In this document: piece by piece, positions 62,941 through 64,000 of the stretch
Numbering within the stretch: position 1 is the stretch's first letter
How the letters are laid out: every line of letters starts with the position of its first letter
Source of the DNA: Maylandia zebra
Lineage: Eukaryota > Chordata > Actinopteri > Cichliformes > Cichlidae
DNA: 64,000 nucleotides
Reading direction: 5' to 3'
NCBI RefSeq assembly: GCF_041146795.1
Contig: NC_135179.1
Location: forward strand, 7,971,547-8,035,546
Translations under genes and position numbers: made by a program
Notes under the pieces: generated by a model
Seen by the model: only the letters and a program-made list of their open reading frames with translations
Told to the model about the DNA's origin: nothing
The model's database searches: none

Positions 62941-64000
62941 ATATATAAAAAAAATATATATATATAATATTTAAACAATGGATAATCCGTATACAAATAC
63001 ACATTCTTTTAGTAGGATATTCAGTTAACTTCGTGCGTTTTCGGACGTGTAAGCCTATACAAATGTTTAAAAAATACCATTTAAATTTCCTTTCCTAGTC
63101 TTTGCTTATTCTCTTGCTATTTTCAAATTTCCCCAGGCTTCCCATTTTGAAGGCTTAGACTGTACATGGAAATATATATATTATTTTTACTGGCATATGT
63201 TTCCCTGTTTGTCCGGCAGATGGCAGATACAGCCCATTTTAGCACTTGACACTAACACAGAATACGCTTTAATAAAAGTGTTATTGCAATAACAATATAC
63301 TGACCACAATAATCTTAATTTCACAGGAATTTTTACATGAAACATTATTACTTTATTGTTTTTTGTTTTGTTTTTTTTTTTACTATATTTTAGTTTGTGT
63401 TTTTTTTTAAACACAAACATATTTCTTTTTCTCGCATTTCTTTTATTTTGTACACAAACACATTTGACCTGTTAGCGGGAAGAAGAGCGATTCTGCTTTT
63501 TCATCTGTGCAGAGTAAAGAGTGTATCCTAATTAATTTATGACAAGCCACCAGTGGTAGTTTAGATTGGTGGGTTAGCTATTCCTGATTTTTATGCCATT
63601 ACCTGTAAGTTCTCGCTTTAGTTTCCTAGAATTTTCTCTCTGTTTGCAAAGTTCGAGTATGATAATGAGAATTTGTAACTGTATTCAAAGCTAAACTGGT
63701 ATCTACAACTCAATTAAACACAGTAATTTCACCATTTTGATGTTAAGTCCCTACAAACTCACTGCAATGATTATCTTTGAAAAAATTAAAACAAACTGGT
63801 TAGAACACAGGTATTACATATTTGTGTCAGCCTTTCAGCCAAACCCCTTTATGGAAGCACTTTATTTAAAGATTAAATTATCATATGGTCTTCATTTCTG
63901 TACTACACAACCACCATCACCTACTTCTATCAAGTCAGAATCTTAATGAACTGCTGCAGTCACTGGAAATATGGAGTGCGGTAGATGTGAAGTTTTACTT
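62941..64000. other. Upstream of ciao2b, nothing further recognised
   Basis: AT-rich sequence with short A/T tracts and no recognised exon. A weak CTCF-like CCGGCAGATGGCAG is at about 63212-63225. Confidence 0.5.

Noticed and set aside
63212-63225. Another CTCF site
   Set aside because: CCGGCAGATGGCAG deviates at a core position, and I give it no weight without occupancy data.

Overview
The window is vertebrate nuclear DNA, almost certainly from a percomorph teleost; a cichlid-like fish is plausible but not proven. The evidence is multi-exon genes with GT-AG introns, teleost-style repeats (Tc1-like and hAT-like elements, a Rex6/R4-type LINE, many TG and TA microsatellites) and proteins with clear vertebrate orthologues. 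Comparisons with human proteins are from memory; no database search was run.

Layout, left to right. (1) 312-702 (+): last coding exon of bean1, then its 3' UTR. (2) 7.04-8.29 kb (+): a small TATA-driven, three-coding-exon gene for a 60-residue secreted peptide that I do not recognise. It lies between two strong, convergently oriented CTCF-type motifs (4.72 and 8.88 kb). (3) 9276-13962 (+): tmem41a, five coding exons, 275 aa, with a long 3' UTR containing a MITE. (4) 19558-26797 (-): gpr155, 19 coding exons, 937 aa, convergent with tmem41a. (5) 30321-35859 (-): wipf1, 8 coding exons, 506 aa, in tandem upstream of gpr155. Its 5' noncoding exons probably lie at about 47.5 kb (with two PU.1-type sites) and perhaps 57.4 kb. 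(6) 35.9-57 kb: a large gene-poor stretch with degenerate Tc1-like elements, tandem repeats and, at 50.1-53.6 kb (+), an uninterrupted 1,093-codon ORF of a Rex6/R4-clade LINE sitting in a TA microsatellite. (7) 61030-62786 (-): ciao2b, five coding exons, 159 aa, whose first intron is a U12-type AT-AC intron, with a compact NRF1/CRE/ETS promoter.

The cellular genes do not form one pathway. BEAN1 is a NEDD4-interacting membrane protein, TMEM41A a VTT/DedA-family ER membrane protein, GPR155 a lysosomal cholesterol sensor acting on mTORC1, WIPF1 a WASP/N-WASP partner in actin assembly, and CIAO2B a cytosolic Fe-S targeting factor. The gpr155-wipf1 pair is conserved vertebrate synteny; bean1 and ciao2b map to a different human chromosome. 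The observations most worth following are the unknown secreted peptide gene, the AT-AC intron, and the LINE with its tRNA-like head and an upstream 25-nt echo of its own ORF.
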